Shown in pieces: positions 39,007 through 48,873 of a stretch of 64,000 nucleotides of DNA. Under the pieces are notes generated by a model. It had not been told where the DNA came from and ran no database searches. It saw only the letters and a list, made by a program, of their open reading frames with translations. The DNA comes from Alphaproteobacteria bacterium (lineage in GTDB: Bacteria; Pseudomonadota; Alphaproteobacteria; VGDZ01). Position numbers and translations under genes: made by a program. Where the stretch lies: the NCBI GenBank assembly GCA_016869515.1, contig VGDZ01000010.1, positions 1 through 64,000 on the forward strand. Reading direction: 5' to 3'. Numbering within the stretch: the first letter of the stretch is position 1; each line of letters starts with the position of its first letter.

Positions 39007-39858
39007 TCAGTTGCGCCGCTTGGCTAGGCGGTCGAACTCGACCAGGCGGCCGATCAGATCGGGCATGTCCTTGAGCGGCACCATGTTGGGACCGTCCGAG
39101 GGCGCGCTGTCCGGGGTCTCGTGGGTCTCGATGAACACCGCGGCGACGCCCACCGCCACCGCGGCACGGGCGAGATGGGGCACGAATTCGCGCTGGCCGC
39201 CGGACGTGCTGCCCTGGCCGCCCGGCTGCTGGACCGAATGGGTGGCGTCGAACACCACCGGACAGCCGGTCGCGGCCATGATCGGCAGCGCGCGCATGTC
39301 GCTGACCAGGGTGTTGTAGCCGAAGGACGCGCCGCGCTCGCACAGCAGCAGGTTGGGATTGCCGGCGTGATCGAACTTTTCGACCACGTTCTTCATGTCC
39401 CAAGGCGCCAGGAACTGGCCCTTCTTGACGTTGACCGGCTTGCCGGTAGCGGCCGCCGCCAGCAACAGATCGGTCTGGCGCGAAAGGAAGGCCGGGATCT
39501 GCAGCACGTCGACCGCCGGCGCCAGTTGGGCGCATTGGGCCTCGGTGTGGACGTCGGTCAGCACCGGCAGGCCGGCCTGGCGCCTGACGTCGGCAAACAC
39601 CGGCAGCGCGGCTTCGAGCCCGACGCCGCGGTTGGAGCGCACCGAGCTGCGATTGGCCTTGTCGAAACTGGTCTTGTAGATCAGGCCGATGCCGGCCGAT
39701 TTGGCCAGGTCGCGCAGCTTGCCCGACATGTCGAGCGCGTGCTGGCGGCCCTCCATGGCGCAAGGCCCGGCGATCAGCACCAGCGGCAAGTCGTTGCCGA
39801 GGGTCAGATCGCCGATGCGGACGCGGCGCTGGGGCGCGGGCGAGGGTGGGGCGCTCAT
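39007..39858 (-). CDS. kdsA: 3-Deoxy-8-phosphooctulonate synthase
   Basis: A 283-residue TIM-barrel enzyme condensing phosphoenolpyruvate with arabinose-5-phosphate to KDO-8-phosphate, the first step to the LPS inner core. Diagnostic sequences are [88 protein letters not shown] and [12 protein letters not shown]. It apparently leads the kdsA-moaC-moeA transcription unit. Its usual partners pyrG and eno are not here. Confidence 0.96.
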   Translation of the reverse strand: MSAPPSPAPQRRVRIGDLTLGNDLPLVLIAGPCAMEGRQHALDMSGKLRDLAKSAGIGLIYKTSFDKANRSSVRSNRGVGLEAALPVFADVRRQAGLPVLTDVHTEAQCAQLAPAVDVLQIPAFLSRQTDLLLAAAATGKPVNVKKGQFLAPWDMKNVVEKFDHAGNPNLLLCERGASFGYNTLVSDMRALPIMAATGCPVVFDATHSVQQPGGQGSTSGGQREFVPHLARAAVAVGVAAVFIETHETPDSAPSDGPNMVPLKDMPDLIGRLVEFDRLAKRRN

Positions 39859-39940
39859 GCCCGCCGTTTAGCGGTTGGAAGAGGGGAGTGCAACAGGCGG
39901 AACCGGCTCCGCCGCCGGCTTGAAGGGGGTCGAACCCATG

Positions 39941-39957
39941 TGATATCAATGATATCA
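39941..39957. promoter_or_regulatory. Inverted-repeat operator for the FitAB-like pair
   Basis: TGATATCAATGATATCA is a 17-base perfect palindrome about its central base, 16 bases before the antitoxin start. Type II antitoxins with a ribbon-helix-helix fold bind such sites to repress their own operon. A weak promoter TTGAAG-18-TATCAA (39920-39949) overlaps it. Confidence 0.7.
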
Positions 39958-39972
39958 GAGAGGGGCGATGCC

Positions 39973-40221
39973 ATGGCTCAACTCGTGGTGCGCAGGCTCG
40001 ACGAAACCACCAAGGCGCGGCTGCGGCGGCGCGCGGCGGCGCGCGGCCACAGCATGGAGGAAGAAGCGCGCATCATCCTGCGCGAGGCGGTCAAGACCGA
40101 GGGGCGAAGGCGGGTCGGTTTGGGAACCCGATTGCGCCGCCGCTTCGCCGGCATAGGCCTGACCGAGGATATTCCGGAAATGCGCGGCGGCGAGGCCAAG
40201 CCGGCGCCGTTCGACGAGTGA
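39973..40221 (+). CDS. FitA/VapB-type ribbon-helix-helix antitoxin
   Basis: An 82-residue protein. The N-terminal RHH domain starts AQLVVRRLDETTKARLRRRA followed by AARGHSMEEEARIILREA, the usual FitA-like pattern. The C-terminal tail (about 50-82, IGLTEDIPEMRGGEAKPAPF) would thread into the PIN toxin groove. ATG 39973 is preferred over an out-of-frame ATG at 39968. The operon is short, carries its own operator and ends by overlapping the toxin (GTGA), all signs of a type II toxin-antitoxin module. Confidence 0.88.
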   Translation: MAQLVVRRLDETTKARLRRRAAARGHSMEEEARIILREAVKTEGRRRVGLGTRLRRRFAGIGLTEDIPEMRGGEAKPAPFDE

Positions 40222-40643
40222 TCGTACTCGACACCAATGTAATGTCGGCCTTGATGCGGGACGAGACCGAGCCGCGCGTCACCGCGTGGCTGAACGACCA
40301 GTCGCCCGGATCGACCTGGCTTACGTCCGTCACGGTCTTTGAAATCCGGATGGGACTGGAACTCTTGCCCCTCGGCCGGCGCCGTCGCCGATTGGAAGAC
40401 GCATTCACCCGTTCCCTCGACGAGGATTTTGAGGGACGGGTATGGCCCTTCGACCGCGCCGCCGCCGAGGCGGCCGCCGTCCTGGCCGCGCGTCGTCGTG
40501 CCATCGGACGTCCGGTCGAATACCGCGACACCCAGATCGCCGGCATTGCCATTGCCCGGGGCGCGGCCTTGGCGACCCGCAATATCCGCGATTTCAGCAA
40601 TTTGCCGGTGACGGCGATCGACCCTTGGCAGGTGGGGGCCTAA
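40218..40643 (+). CDS. FitB/VapC-type PIN-domain toxin (ribonuclease)
   Basis: A 141-residue PIN-domain protein with the acidic quartet D5 (VLDTNVMSALM), E42 (VFEIRMGLELL), D104 (EYRDTQIAGIA) and D125 (TRNIRDF), so it is probably an active Mg-dependent RNase. The antitoxin lies directly upstream and overlaps it by four bases; translation starts with GTG. The stop is only five bases from the convergent hemF stop. Target RNA is unknown; VapC relatives cut tRNA or rRNA. Confidence 0.9.
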   Translation: MIVLDTNVMSALMRDETEPRVTAWLNDQSPGSTWLTSVTVFEIRMGLELLPLGRRRRRLEDAFTRSLDEDFEGRVWPFDRAAAEAAAVLAARRRAIGRPVEYRDTQIAGIAIARGAALATRNIRDFSNLPVTAIDPWQVGA

Positions 40644-40647
40644 CCCC

Positions 40648-41490
40648 TCACGGCCATTTCGCCACCGGCGGCATCGACATCAGGATGGCCTCGGTGTTGC
40701 CGCCGGTCTTGAGGCCGAACAGCGTGCCGCGGTCGTAGAGCAGGTTGAATTCGACATAGCGGCCGCGGCGGACCAGCTGGTGCTCGCGCTGTTCGGCGGT
40801 CCAGGGCTGGTGCATGCGGGCGCGCACCAGCTTGGGATAGATCTCGAGGAAGGCGCTGCCGATGTCCTGGGTGAAGGCGAAATCCTTGGCCCAGTCGCCG
40901 GTGTTGAGGTTGTCGTAGAAGATGCCGCCGGCGCCGCGCGCCTCGCCGCGATGCGGCAGGAAGAAATACTCGTCGCACCAGTGCTTGAAGCGCGGATAGT
41001 AGTCGGGGTTGTGGCGATCGCAGGCGCGGCGGAAGGCGCCGTGGAATTGGGCGGCGTCGTCGGGATTGGCGTACATCGGCGTCAGATCGCCGCCGCCGCC
41101 GAACCACCACTTGGCGGTGACGATCATGCGGGTGTTCATGTGCGCCGCCGGAACCAGCGGCGAGCACATATGCGCCACCAGCGAGATGCCCGAGGCCCAG
41201 AAGCGCGGATCCTGGTCGGCGCCCGGAATCTGCTTGCGGAATTCGGGCGAGAACTCGCCATGCACGGTCGAGACGCTGATGCCGACCTTCTCGAACACCC
41301 GGCCGCGCATCAGCCCCATCACGCCGCCACCGCCGCCGGGGCGGTCCCAGGGTTCGCGCTTGAAACGCCCGGCCGGGCGGTCGGCGCCGATGCTGGCCTC
41401 GTCCTCGATCGCCTCGAAGGCGGCGCAAATCCGGTCGCGCAAGGTCTCGAACCAGGCCTTGGCCGCCGCCTTCTCGCTTTCCATGCTCAC
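40648..41490 (-). CDS. hemF: Oxygen-dependent coproporphyrinogen III oxidase
   Basis: A 280-residue enzyme making protoporphyrinogen IX in heme synthesis with O2 as oxidant. Family blocks are [21 protein letters not shown] (residues about 35-55), [37 protein letters not shown] and [23 protein letters not shown] 41490 overlaps the trmL stop by four bases. The position next to petABC suits a supply of heme for respiratory cytochromes. Confidence 0.97.
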   Translation of the reverse strand: MSMESEKAAAKAWFETLRDRICAAFEAIEDEASIGADRPAGRFKREPWDRPGGGGGVMGLMRGRVFEKVGISVSTVHGEFSPEFRKQIPGADQDPRFWASGISLVAHMCSPLVPAAHMNTRMIVTAKWWFGGGGDLTPMYANPDDAAQFHGAFRRACDRHNPDYYPRFKHWCDEYFFLPHRGEARGAGGIFYDNLNTGDWAKDFAFTQDIGSAFLEIYPKLVRARMHQPWTAEQREHQLVRRGRYVEFNLLYDRGTLFGLKTGGNTEAILMSMPPVAKWP

Positions 41491-41951
41491 CGCGACACTC
41501 CCGATTCGAACCCGCCGGTCTGGCGCAAGGCCTCGCCCAGCACCATGGCCGCGGCCAGCGCCACATTCAAGGCGCGCGCGCCTTCGACCAGAGGAATCCG
41601 CAAGCGCGCATCGGCCCGGCTGTGGACTTCGTCAGGGACCCCGGCCGATTCCCGCCCCAGCAGCAGAATGTCGTCGGGCGCGAAGGCGAATTGCAGATAG
41701 GACTCGGCCGCCTTGGTGCTGAGCAGGACGAGACGGCCGGGCGGGCGCGTCTCGAGGAACGCTGCCCAAGGGCGATGGCGCGTGACCTGGGCCAGCTTGG
41801 CGTAGTCCATCGCCGCGCGCTTGAGCCGGGCATCGTCGAAGGGAAAGCCGCAGGGTTCGATCACGTCCAGCGCCACGCCCAGGCACGCCCCCAGCCGGAT
41901 CAGCGTGCCGAGATTAGGCGGAATGTCGGGTTGATAAAGAGCAAGTCGCAT
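41487..41951 (-). CDS. trmL: tRNA (cytidine/uridine-34-2'-O)-methyltransferase
   Basis: A 154-residue SPOUT methyltransferase that methylates the wobble ribose of tRNA-Leu. It begins [20 protein letters not shown] and has [22 protein letters not shown], the SAM-knot region [15 protein letters not shown] and [20 protein letters not shown]. An upstream in-frame extension crosses the petA promoter and is not conserved. Its placement beside hemF and opposite petA is a common alphaproteobacterial arrangement. Confidence 0.95.
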   Translation of the reverse strand: MRLALYQPDIPPNLGTLIRLGACLGVALDVIEPCGFPFDDARLKRAAMDYAKLAQVTRHRPWAAFLETRPPGRLVLLSTKAAESYLQFAFAPDDILLLGRESAGVPDEVHSRADARLRIPLVEGARALNVALAAAMVLGEALRQTGGFESGVSR

Positions 41952-41975
41952 CCTGCCGTCCAGACTGGCCCGGGC

Positions 41976-42031
41976 TTGACAGGGGCCGGGTGCGGCGGGT
42001 TGTCGCATTTGGCGGCGCTCTGGACTATACT
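41976..42031 (+). promoter_or_regulatory. Probable petABC promoter region
   Basis: The 145-base gap between divergent trmL and petA holds TTGACA (41976-41981) and a good -10, TATACT (42026-42031). They are too far apart (44 bases) to form one promoter, so each would pair with a weaker partner. The region is nevertheless the only place for the petABC promoter. Confidence 0.4.
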
Positions 42032-42096
42032 CTTGAATCATGCGAGGCAACGCCGTCCAAAAACCTTGTTTTCCGTGTTTCCAAGGGTGACTTTCC

Positions 42097-42639
42097 ATGG
42101 CTGAAGCCAAGTCTGCGGGGGCCGCACCGGGCGGCCACGACACCGCGACCCGTCGCGATTTCATCACCATCGCCGGATACGGCGCCACCGCGGTCGGCGC
42201 CGCCGCCACGGTCTGGCCGCTGATCCATTCGATGAACCCCTCGGCCGACGTGCGCGCGCTGTCGGCGACCGAGGTCGACATCTCGGGCATCGCCGAGGGC
42301 CAGTCGATCACCGTGATGTGGCGCGGCAAGCCGGTGTTCATCCGCCACCGCACCAAGAAGGAAATCGAGACGGCGCGGGCCGACGACAAGGCGGCCCTGC
42401 CGCATCCCGAGGACGACGCCAAGCGCGCCTCCAAGCCCGAAATCCTGGTGATGATGGGGGTCTGCACCCATCTCGGCTGCGTGCCGCTGGGCCAGAAGGG
42501 CGAATTCGGCGGCTGGTTCTGCCCCTGCCACGGTTCGCACTACGACACCTCGGGCCGCATCCGCAAGGGACCCGCGCCCAAGAACCTCGAAGTGCCCAAG
42601 CACGCCTACGTCACCGACACCCTGATCCGCATCGGCTGA
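42097..42639 (+). CDS. petA: Ubiquinol-cytochrome c reductase iron-sulfur subunit (Rieske)
   Basis: A 180-residue Rieske protein of the bc1 complex. A Tat-type N-terminus ([21 protein letters not shown] at 19-20) forms the membrane anchor. The 2Fe-2S ligands are C123 and H125 in CTHLGC and C142 and H145 in CPCHGSHYD, with C128 and C144 forming the disulfide. It passes electrons from ubiquinol to cytochrome c1. GATAAAGAGACC separates it from petB by 13 bases. Confidence 0.97.
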   Translation: MAEAKSAGAAPGGHDTATRRDFITIAGYGATAVGAAATVWPLIHSMNPSADVRALSATEVDISGIAEGQSITVMWRGKPVFIRHRTKKEIETARADDKAALPHPEDDAKRASKPEILVMMGVCTHLGCVPLGQKGEFGGWFCPCHGSHYDTSGRIRKGPAPKNLEVPKHAYVTDTLIRIG

Positions 42640-42652
42640 GGATAAAGAGACC

Positions 42653-43879
42653 ATGGCCGCGACCGAGAGCAAGCCGATGTTCGACAACAAGATCGTGCGC
42701 TGGATCGACCACCGCCTGCCGATCTTCACCATGATGCAGCATCAGGCGATCGAGTACCCGACGCCCAAGAACCTCAGCTATTGGTGGAATTTCGGGTCTC
42801 TGGCCGGGATCTGCCTGGTGATCCAGATCGTCACCGGCGTGGTGCTGGCGATGCACTACACGCCGCATGTGACCATGGCGTTCGATTCGACCGAGCACAT
42901 CATGCGCAACGTCAACTACGGCTGGCTGCTGCGCTACATCCACGCCAATGGCGGGTCGATGTTCTTCCTGGTGGTCTACATCCACGTCTTTCGCGGCATC
43001 TATTACGGCTCCTACAAGAGCCCGCGCGAGATCCTGTGGTGGCTGGGCATCATCATCCTCTTGCTGATGATGGCGACCGCGTTCATGGGCTATGTCCTGC
43101 CCTGGGGGCAGATGAGCTTCTGGGCCGCGACCGTGATCACCAGCATGTTCTCGGCGGTTCCGCTGATCGGCGATTCGATCGTGGCTTGGCTGTGGGGCGG
43201 CTTCGCGGTCGACAATCCGACCCTCAACCGCTTCTACAGCCTGCACTACCTGCTGCCGTTCGTGATCGTGGGCGTGGTTTTCCTGCATCTCTGGGCGCTG
43301 CACCAGCACGGCTCGAGCAATCCCCTCGGCATCGACCGCAAGGGGCCGCAGGACTCGATCCCGTTCCATCCCTACTACACCGTCAAGGACATGTTCGGCC
43401 TGGCGGTGTTCATGATCCTGTTCGCCTATTTCGTGTTCTTCAGTCCGAACATGCTGAGCCATCCCGACAACTACATCCCGGCCGATCCGCTGGTGACTCC
43501 GGCGCATATCGTGCCGGAATGGTACTTCCTGCCGTTCTACGCCATCCTGCGCGCGGTGCCGGACAAGTTGGGCGGGGTGGTGTTGATGTTCGCCTCGATC
43601 CTGATCCTGTTCGTGCTGCCTTGGTTGGACGGTTCGCGGGTGCGCTCGGGCCGCTTCCGGCCGATCTACAAGCAGTTCTTCTGGTTGCTGGTGATCGACT
43701 GCCTGGTGCTGGGCTGGGTCGGCGGCAATCCGCCGGAAGGCAAGTTCATCCTGATCGGGCAGATCGCCACGTTCTACTACTTCGCCCACTTCCTGATCAT
43801 CCTGCCGCTGGTCGGCAAGCTCGAGCGGCCGTTGCCGCTGCCCGAGAGCATCAGCCAGCCGGTCCTCAAGAAGGCCTAG
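42653..43879 (+). CDS. petB: Cytochrome b of the bc1 complex
   Basis: A 408-residue eight-helix protein that binds two b hemes and forms the Qo and Qi quinone sites. Key sequences are [65 protein letters not shown] (heme ligand histidines) and the Qo motif [19 protein letters not shown]. Its length matches alphaproteobacterial FbcB-like subunits, not a fused FbcH. It is the middle gene of petABC. Confidence 0.97.
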   Translation: MAATESKPMFDNKIVRWIDHRLPIFTMMQHQAIEYPTPKNLSYWWNFGSLAGICLVIQIVTGVVLAMHYTPHVTMAFDSTEHIMRNVNYGWLLRYIHANGGSMFFLVVYIHVFRGIYYGSYKSPREILWWLGIIILLLMMATAFMGYVLPWGQMSFWAATVITSMFSAVPLIGDSIVAWLWGGFAVDNPTLNRFYSLHYLLPFVIVGVVFLHLWALHQHGSSNPLGIDRKGPQDSIPFHPYYTVKDMFGLAVFMILFAYFVFFSPNMLSHPDNYIPADPLVTPAHIVPEWYFLPFYAILRAVPDKLGGVVLMFASILILFVLPWLDGSRVRSGRFRPIYKQFFWLLVIDCLVLGWVGGNPPEGKFILIGQIATFYYFAHFLIILPLVGKLERPLPLPESISQPVLKKA

Positions 43880-43887
43880 GAACGCCC

Positions 43888-44649
43888 ATGCGCAAGATCC
43901 TGTCCCTGGCGGCGGCCGCCGCCCTGTTCGGTCTCGCCGGACCGGCGCTGGCCGCGGGCGACGCCCAAGCACCCAAGACGATGTATTGGCCGCATGGCGG
44001 CTTCTTCGGCACCTACGACAAGGCGGCGGTGCAGCGCGGCTATCAGGTCTACAAAGAGGTCTGCGCCGGCTGCCATTCCTTGAAGTACATCGCCTTTCGC
44101 AACCTGACCGAGATCGGCCTGTCCGAGGGCGAGGTCAAGGCGATCGCCGCCTCCTATCAGATCCAGGACGGCCCCAACGACCAGGGCGAGATGTTCGAGC
44201 GTCCGGGCCGCCCATCGGACCGGCTGCCGAGCCCGTTCCCCAACGAGAAGGCGGCACGGGCCGCCAACAACGGCGCGGCGCCGCCCGATCTGTCGCTGAT
44301 CGTCAAGGCGCGCGGCGGGTACGAGAACTATCTCTATTCGCTGCTGACCGGCTACGGCAATCCGCCGGCCGGCGTCGCGCTGGGCGACGGCATGAACTAC
44401 AACCCCTACTTCCCGGGCCGGCAGATCGCCATGGCCTCGCCGCTCAACGCCGATGCCGTCAGCTTCGCCGACGGCACCAAGGCGACGGTGGAGCAAATGG
44501 CCAGCGACATCACCCAGTTCCTGGCCTGGGCGGCCGAGCCGACCCAGGACGCGCGCAAGCGCATGGGCGTCAAGGTGGTGCTGTTCCTGATCCTGCTCAG
44601 CTTCCTGCTCTACGCCGCCAAGAAGCGGGTGTGGAGCGACGTCCACTAA
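43888..44649 (+). CDS. petC: Cytochrome c1
   Basis: A 253-residue periplasmic c-type cytochrome. A signal peptide (about 1-22, ending GPALAA) is followed by the heme attachment motif C59-AGC-H63 in YKEVCAGCHSLKYIAFRNL. The methionine ligand probably lies in PGRQIAMASPLN. A C-terminal anchor helix (VVLFLILLSFLLYAAKKRVW) holds it in the membrane. Heme is covalently added by the Ccm system elsewhere. A strong terminator follows. Confidence 0.96.
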   Translation: MRKILSLAAAAALFGLAGPALAAGDAQAPKTMYWPHGGFFGTYDKAAVQRGYQVYKEVCAGCHSLKYIAFRNLTEIGLSEGEVKAIAASYQIQDGPNDQGEMFERPGRPSDRLPSPFPNEKAARAANNGAAPPDLSLIVKARGGYENYLYSLLTGYGNPPAGVALGDGMNYNPYFPGRQIAMASPLNADAVSFADGTKATVEQMASDITQFLAWAAEPTQDARKRMGVKVVLFLILLSFLLYAAKKRVWSDVH

Positions 44650-44676
44650 ACCGGCCCAAATAGGTCGGACGAGCCG

Positions 44677-44713
44677 AGCCCGTCGCGATAATCTCGCGGC
44701 GGGCTTTGGTTTT
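44677..44713 (+). terminator. Terminator of petABC
   Basis: The 12-base-pair stem AGCCCGTCGCGA / TCGCGGCGGGCT (one G-T wobble) with loop TAATC is followed by TTGGTTTT. It stands 27 bases after the petC stop. Confidence 0.82.
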
Positions 44714-44726
44714 CGGGAGGTCCTTC

Positions 44727-45221
44727 ATGGCCAAGCGCATCGACATTTCCAAGATCGCGCCGTTCGTCGGCACGATGTATCCGCCGCCCTACGACCAGCC
44801 GTGTCGGACACGCGAACGCAGCAAGCTGGGCGATGCCGCCGGCCTGACCCAGTTCGGGGTCAATCTGTTGCGCTTGCCGCCCGGCGCCTGGTCGAGCCAG
44901 CGCCATTGGCACACCGCCGAGGACGAGTTCGTCTACATCCTCTCGGGCGAGGCGGTGCTGGTGACCGATGCCGGCGACGAGATTCTTCGCGCCGGCGACT
45001 GCGCCGGCTTCAAGGCCGGGGACAAGGACGGGCATTGCCTGCAGAACCGCTCGGAGCGCGAGGTCTTGGCGCTCGAGATCGGCAGCCGAGTCAAAGGCAC
45101 CGCCGCGTTCTATCCCGGCATCGATCTGGTGGCGCCGGCCGGCGGCCAGCCGGCGATGTACACCCATGTCGACGGCACGCCCTATCAGGACATCCGTCGC
45201 CGCGGGCCTGGGGATAAATAG
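44727..45221 (+). CDS. Cupin-domain protein
   Basis: A 164-residue single-domain cupin. Motif 1 appears as HWHTAEDEFVYILSGE (His, His, Glu metal ligands, about residues 61-76) and motif 2 near AGDCAGFKAGDKDGHCLQN with the last metal His. The family includes oxalate decarboxylase-like and sugar isomerase-like enzymes; no substrate can be assigned. ATG 44727 has GGGAGG at a good distance. It lies alone between the petABC terminator and a new promoter for mtnP. Confidence 0.82.
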   Translation: MAKRIDISKIAPFVGTMYPPPYDQPCRTRERSKLGDAAGLTQFGVNLLRLPPGAWSSQRHWHTAEDEFVYILSGEAVLVTDAGDEILRAGDCAGFKAGDKDGHCLQNRSEREVLALEIGSRVKGTAAFYPGIDLVAPAGGQPAMYTHVDGTPYQDIRRRGPGDK

Positions 45222-45245
45222 CCGGCGGCGCGCGCCACGACGCGA

Positions 45246-45273
45246 TTGAACCCGGCTCGCTTTGGGCTATAAC
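45246..45273 (+). promoter_or_regulatory. mtnP promoter
   Basis: TTGAAC (45246-45251), a 16-base spacer and TATAAC (45268-45273) lie 39 bases before mtnP, a good sigma-70 match. It would drive mtnP, apt and probably the aldolase fusion. Confidence 0.6.
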
Positions 45274-45311
45274 CGCCGGGTTCCATCCCGTCGCGCGGAG
45301 AGTCTTCCTCC

Positions 45312-46199
<888 letters not shown>

Positions 46200-46210
46200 G
46201 AACCCTCGCC

Positions 46211-46744
46211 ATGACCGATCCGATCGCATCCCGCATCCGCACCATCCCCGACTACCCCAAGAAGGGCATCCTGTTCCGCGACGTCACCACGTTGATGTTG
46301 GACCCGCAGGGCTTTCGCAAGACCGTCGACGAGATGGTGCAGCCCTTCGCCGGCACCAAGATCGATCTGATCGCGGGCATCGAGGCGCGCGGCTTCATCC
46401 TCGGTGGCGCCATCGCCCATCAGCTGTCCTGCGGCTTCGTGCCGGTGCGCAAGCGCGGCAAGCTGCCGGGCTCGACCATCGCCCAGGACTACAGCCTGGA
46501 ATACGGCACCGACACCATCGAGATCCACGCCGACGCCATCAAGCCCGGCCAGAGCGTGCTGGTGGTCGACGACCTGGTCGCCACCGGCGGCACCGCCGAG
46601 GCGGCGATCAAGCTGATCCGCCGAGCCGGTGGCGCCATCATCGGCTGCAGCTTCATCGTCGACCTGCCCGATCTGGGCGGAATGGAGAAGCTGCGGGCTC
46701 ATGGCGTGTCCTGCCGGGCGCTGACCGCTTTCGCCGGACACTGA
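46211..46744 (+). CDS. apt: Adenine phosphoribosyltransferase
   Basis: A 177-residue type I phosphoribosyltransferase converting adenine and PRPP to [14 protein letters not shown] is at the N-terminus. [14 protein letters not shown] and the PRPP-binding loop [20 protein letters not shown] are typical. It recycles adenine from mtnP just upstream. One base separates it from the aldolase fusion, indicating a three-gene operon. Confidence 0.96.
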   Translation: MTDPIASRIRTIPDYPKKGILFRDVTTLMLDPQGFRKTVDEMVQPFAGTKIDLIAGIEARGFILGGAIAHQLSCGFVPVRKRGKLPGSTIAQDYSLEYGTDTIEIHADAIKPGQSVLVVDDLVATGGTAEAAIKLIRRAGGAIIGCSFIVDLPDLGGMEKLRAHGVSCRALTAFAGH

Positions 46745-46745
46745 G

Positions 46746-48809
46746 ATGCAAAGCCGCTGGACGGACGCCGAGGCCGAGGCCGCGGTCGCGCGTCACGCCG
46801 AAAAGGGCATCGGCCGCGACCTGGCGCTGCGGGTCTACACCACGCGGCTGCTGGGCGGCGATCCGCGCCTGGTGCTGCATGGCGGCGGCAACACCTCGGT
46901 CAAGACCGAAGCCCGCGACACCATCGGCGAGAGCGTGCCGGTGCTGTGCGTCAAGGGCAGCGGCTGGGACATGGGCACGATCGAGGCACCGGGCCTGCCG
47001 GCGCTGCGGCTGGAGCCGCTGCGCAAGGCGCTGAAGCTCGACAAAATGAGCGACGAGGACATGGTCGCCTGGCAGCGCAACTGCCTGCTCGATCCGGCCG
47101 CGCCCAATCCCAGCGTCGAGACGCTGCTTCACGCGGGCCTGCCGCACAAGTTCGTCGATCACACCCACGCCAACGCCGTGCTAGCGATCAGCGACCAACC
47201 CGAAGGCGAGGCGATCTGCCGCTCGCTCTACGGCGATCGGCTGGCGATCCTGCCCTATGTCATGCCGGGCTTCGATCTCGCCCGGCAGATCGCGCGCGAA
47301 TTCCCCAAGACGCCCAAGGCCGAAGGCATCGTCCTCTTGCGCCACGGCATCTTCACCATGGGCGAGACCGCGCGCGAGGCCTATGAGCGCATGATCGAAT
47401 TCGTCACCATGGCCGAGCGTCGCCTGGAACAGGGCAAGCGCCGGTTGGTGGCGGCGGGCGGCCTGCCGGCGCGCCTGGCGGGCGCGGCCGAGATCGGGCC
47501 GATCCTGCGCGGGGCGGTGGCGGAATCGATCGACGACAACGAGGGGACGTATCGCCGCCAAGTGATGGAATTCCGCACTTCGCCGCAGATCCTGGACTAT
47601 GTCGGTTCGGGCGAGCTGGTGCGGCTGTCGCGTGCCGGCGTCGCCACGCCCGACCACGTCATCCGCACCAAGGGCGCGCCGCTGGTCGTGCCGGCGCCGG
47701 ATGCGGACCAGCTGGAGGCCTTCGCCCAAGGCGTGAAGCAGGCGGTCGCGGCCTATGCCGAGGACTATCGCGGCTATTTCGCCCGCCACAATCCGCGTCA
47801 TGGCGGCGCCAAAAAAATACTCGATCCGCGGCCGCGGGTGATCCTGGTGCCGGGCGTCGGTCTTTACGGCCTCGGCGCCGGCGCCAAGGACGCGGCTATC
47901 GCCGCCGACTTGGCCGAGACCACGATCGAGGTCGCGATTGCGGCCGAAAGCATCGGCCGCTTCCAGCCGGTGGGCGAGGCCGATCTGTTCGACGTCGAGT
48001 ACTGGTCGCTGGAACAGGCCAAGCTGGGCAAGGGCGGCGAGAAGGCGCTGGCGCGGCAGGTGGCGGTGGTGACCGGCGCCGGCAGCGGCATCGGCGCCGC
48101 CACCGCCAAGGCGCTGGCGGCCGAGGGCGCCGAAGTGGTGCTGCTCGACCGCGATGCGGACGCGGCCAAGACCGCCGCCAAGGCCTGCGGCGGTACGGCT
48201 TTGGCCCTCGGTTGCGACGTCACCGACCGCGCCCAGGTCGAGCGCGCCTTCGCCCAAGCCTGCGCGCGCTTCGGCGGGGTCGACCTGGTCGTATCCAATG
48301 CCGGCGCCGCCTGGCAAGGCCGCATCGGCGAGGTCGGCGACAAGGCCTTGCGCGACAGCTTCGAACTGAACTTCTTCAGCCACCAATCCGTCGCCCAGGC
48401 CGCGGTCCGGGTGTTCAAGGCCCAGGCTACCGGCGGCAATCTGCTGTTCAACATCTCGAAACAAGCCGTCAATCCCGGAGCCGATTTCGGGCCCTATGGC
48501 CTGCCCAAGGCGGCGCTCCTGTTCCTGATGCGGCAATACGCCCTGGACTACGGGTCGCTCGGCATCCGCGCCAATGGCGTCAATGCCGATCGCATCCGCA
48601 CCAACATCTTCGCCGGCGGCTTGCTCGAACAGCGCGCCAAGGCGCGGGGCATGACGGTCGAGCAATACATGCGCGACGGCAATCTGCTGCGGCGCGAGGT
48701 CACGGCGGCCGACGTGGCGCGGGCCTTCGTGCAGCTGGCGCTGTCGCCCAAGACCACCGGCGCCATCCTGACGGTGGACGGCGGCAATATCGCCGCCGCC
48801 TTGCGGTGA
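46746..48809 (+). CDS. Bifunctional class II aldolase / short-chain dehydrogenase
   Basis: A 687-residue fusion. Residues about 1-420 form a class II aldolase/adducin domain with zinc-binding H139-T-H141 (DHTHANAV), a phosphate loop HGGGNTSVK (from H45) and HGIFTMGETA. From about 438 an SDR domain follows with VVTGAGSGIGAATAKAL, VVSNAG, and catalytic Tyr-Lys in PYGLPKAALL. Relatives are annotated as rhamnulose-1-phosphate aldolase/dehydrogenase. Here no rhamnose gene is near. Linkage to mtnP and apt suggests cleavage of a 5-deoxy- or methylthio-ribulose-1-phosphate into DHAP and an aldehyde, with the SDR acting on the aldehyde; this is inference. Confidence 0.85.
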   Translation: MQSRWTDAEAEAAVARHAEKGIGRDLALRVYTTRLLGGDPRLVLHGGGNTSVKTEARDTIGESVPVLCVKGSGWDMGTIEAPGLPALRLEPLRKALKLDKMSDEDMVAWQRNCLLDPAAPNPSVETLLHAGLPHKFVDHTHANAVLAISDQPEGEAICRSLYGDRLAILPYVMPGFDLARQIAREFPKTPKAEGIVLLRHGIFTMGETAREAYERMIEFVTMAERRLEQGKRRLVAAGGLPARLAGAAEIGPILRGAVAESIDDNEGTYRRQVMEFRTSPQILDYVGSGELVRLSRAGVATPDHVIRTKGAPLVVPAPDADQLEAFAQGVKQAVAAYAEDYRGYFARHNPRHGGAKKILDPRPRVILVPGVGLYGLGAGAKDAAIAADLAETTIEVAIAAESIGRFQPVGEADLFDVEYWSLEQAKLGKGGEKALARQVAVVTGAGSGIGAATAKALAAEGAEVVLLDRDADAAKTAAKACGGTALALGCDVTDRAQVERAFAQACARFGGVDLVVSNAGAAWQGRIGEVGDKALRDSFELNFFSHQSVAQAAVRVFKAQATGGNLLFNISKQAVNPGADFGPYGLPKAALLFLMRQYALDYGSLGIRANGVNADRIRTNIFAGGLLEQRAKARGMTVEQYMRDGNLLRREVTAADVARAFVQLALSPKTTGAILTVDGGNIAAALR

Positions 48810-48873
48810 ATGGGCGGATGTAAGGAGATTTCCCGATTCGTCTAGCGCGGGCAAATATGCTTGATTGGACTCC

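Noticed and set aside
39968-40156. An alternative frame starting at ATG 39968
   Set aside because: It encodes a Cys/Arg-rich chance peptide overlapping the antitoxin, which in its own frame has a clear ribbon-helix-helix domain.
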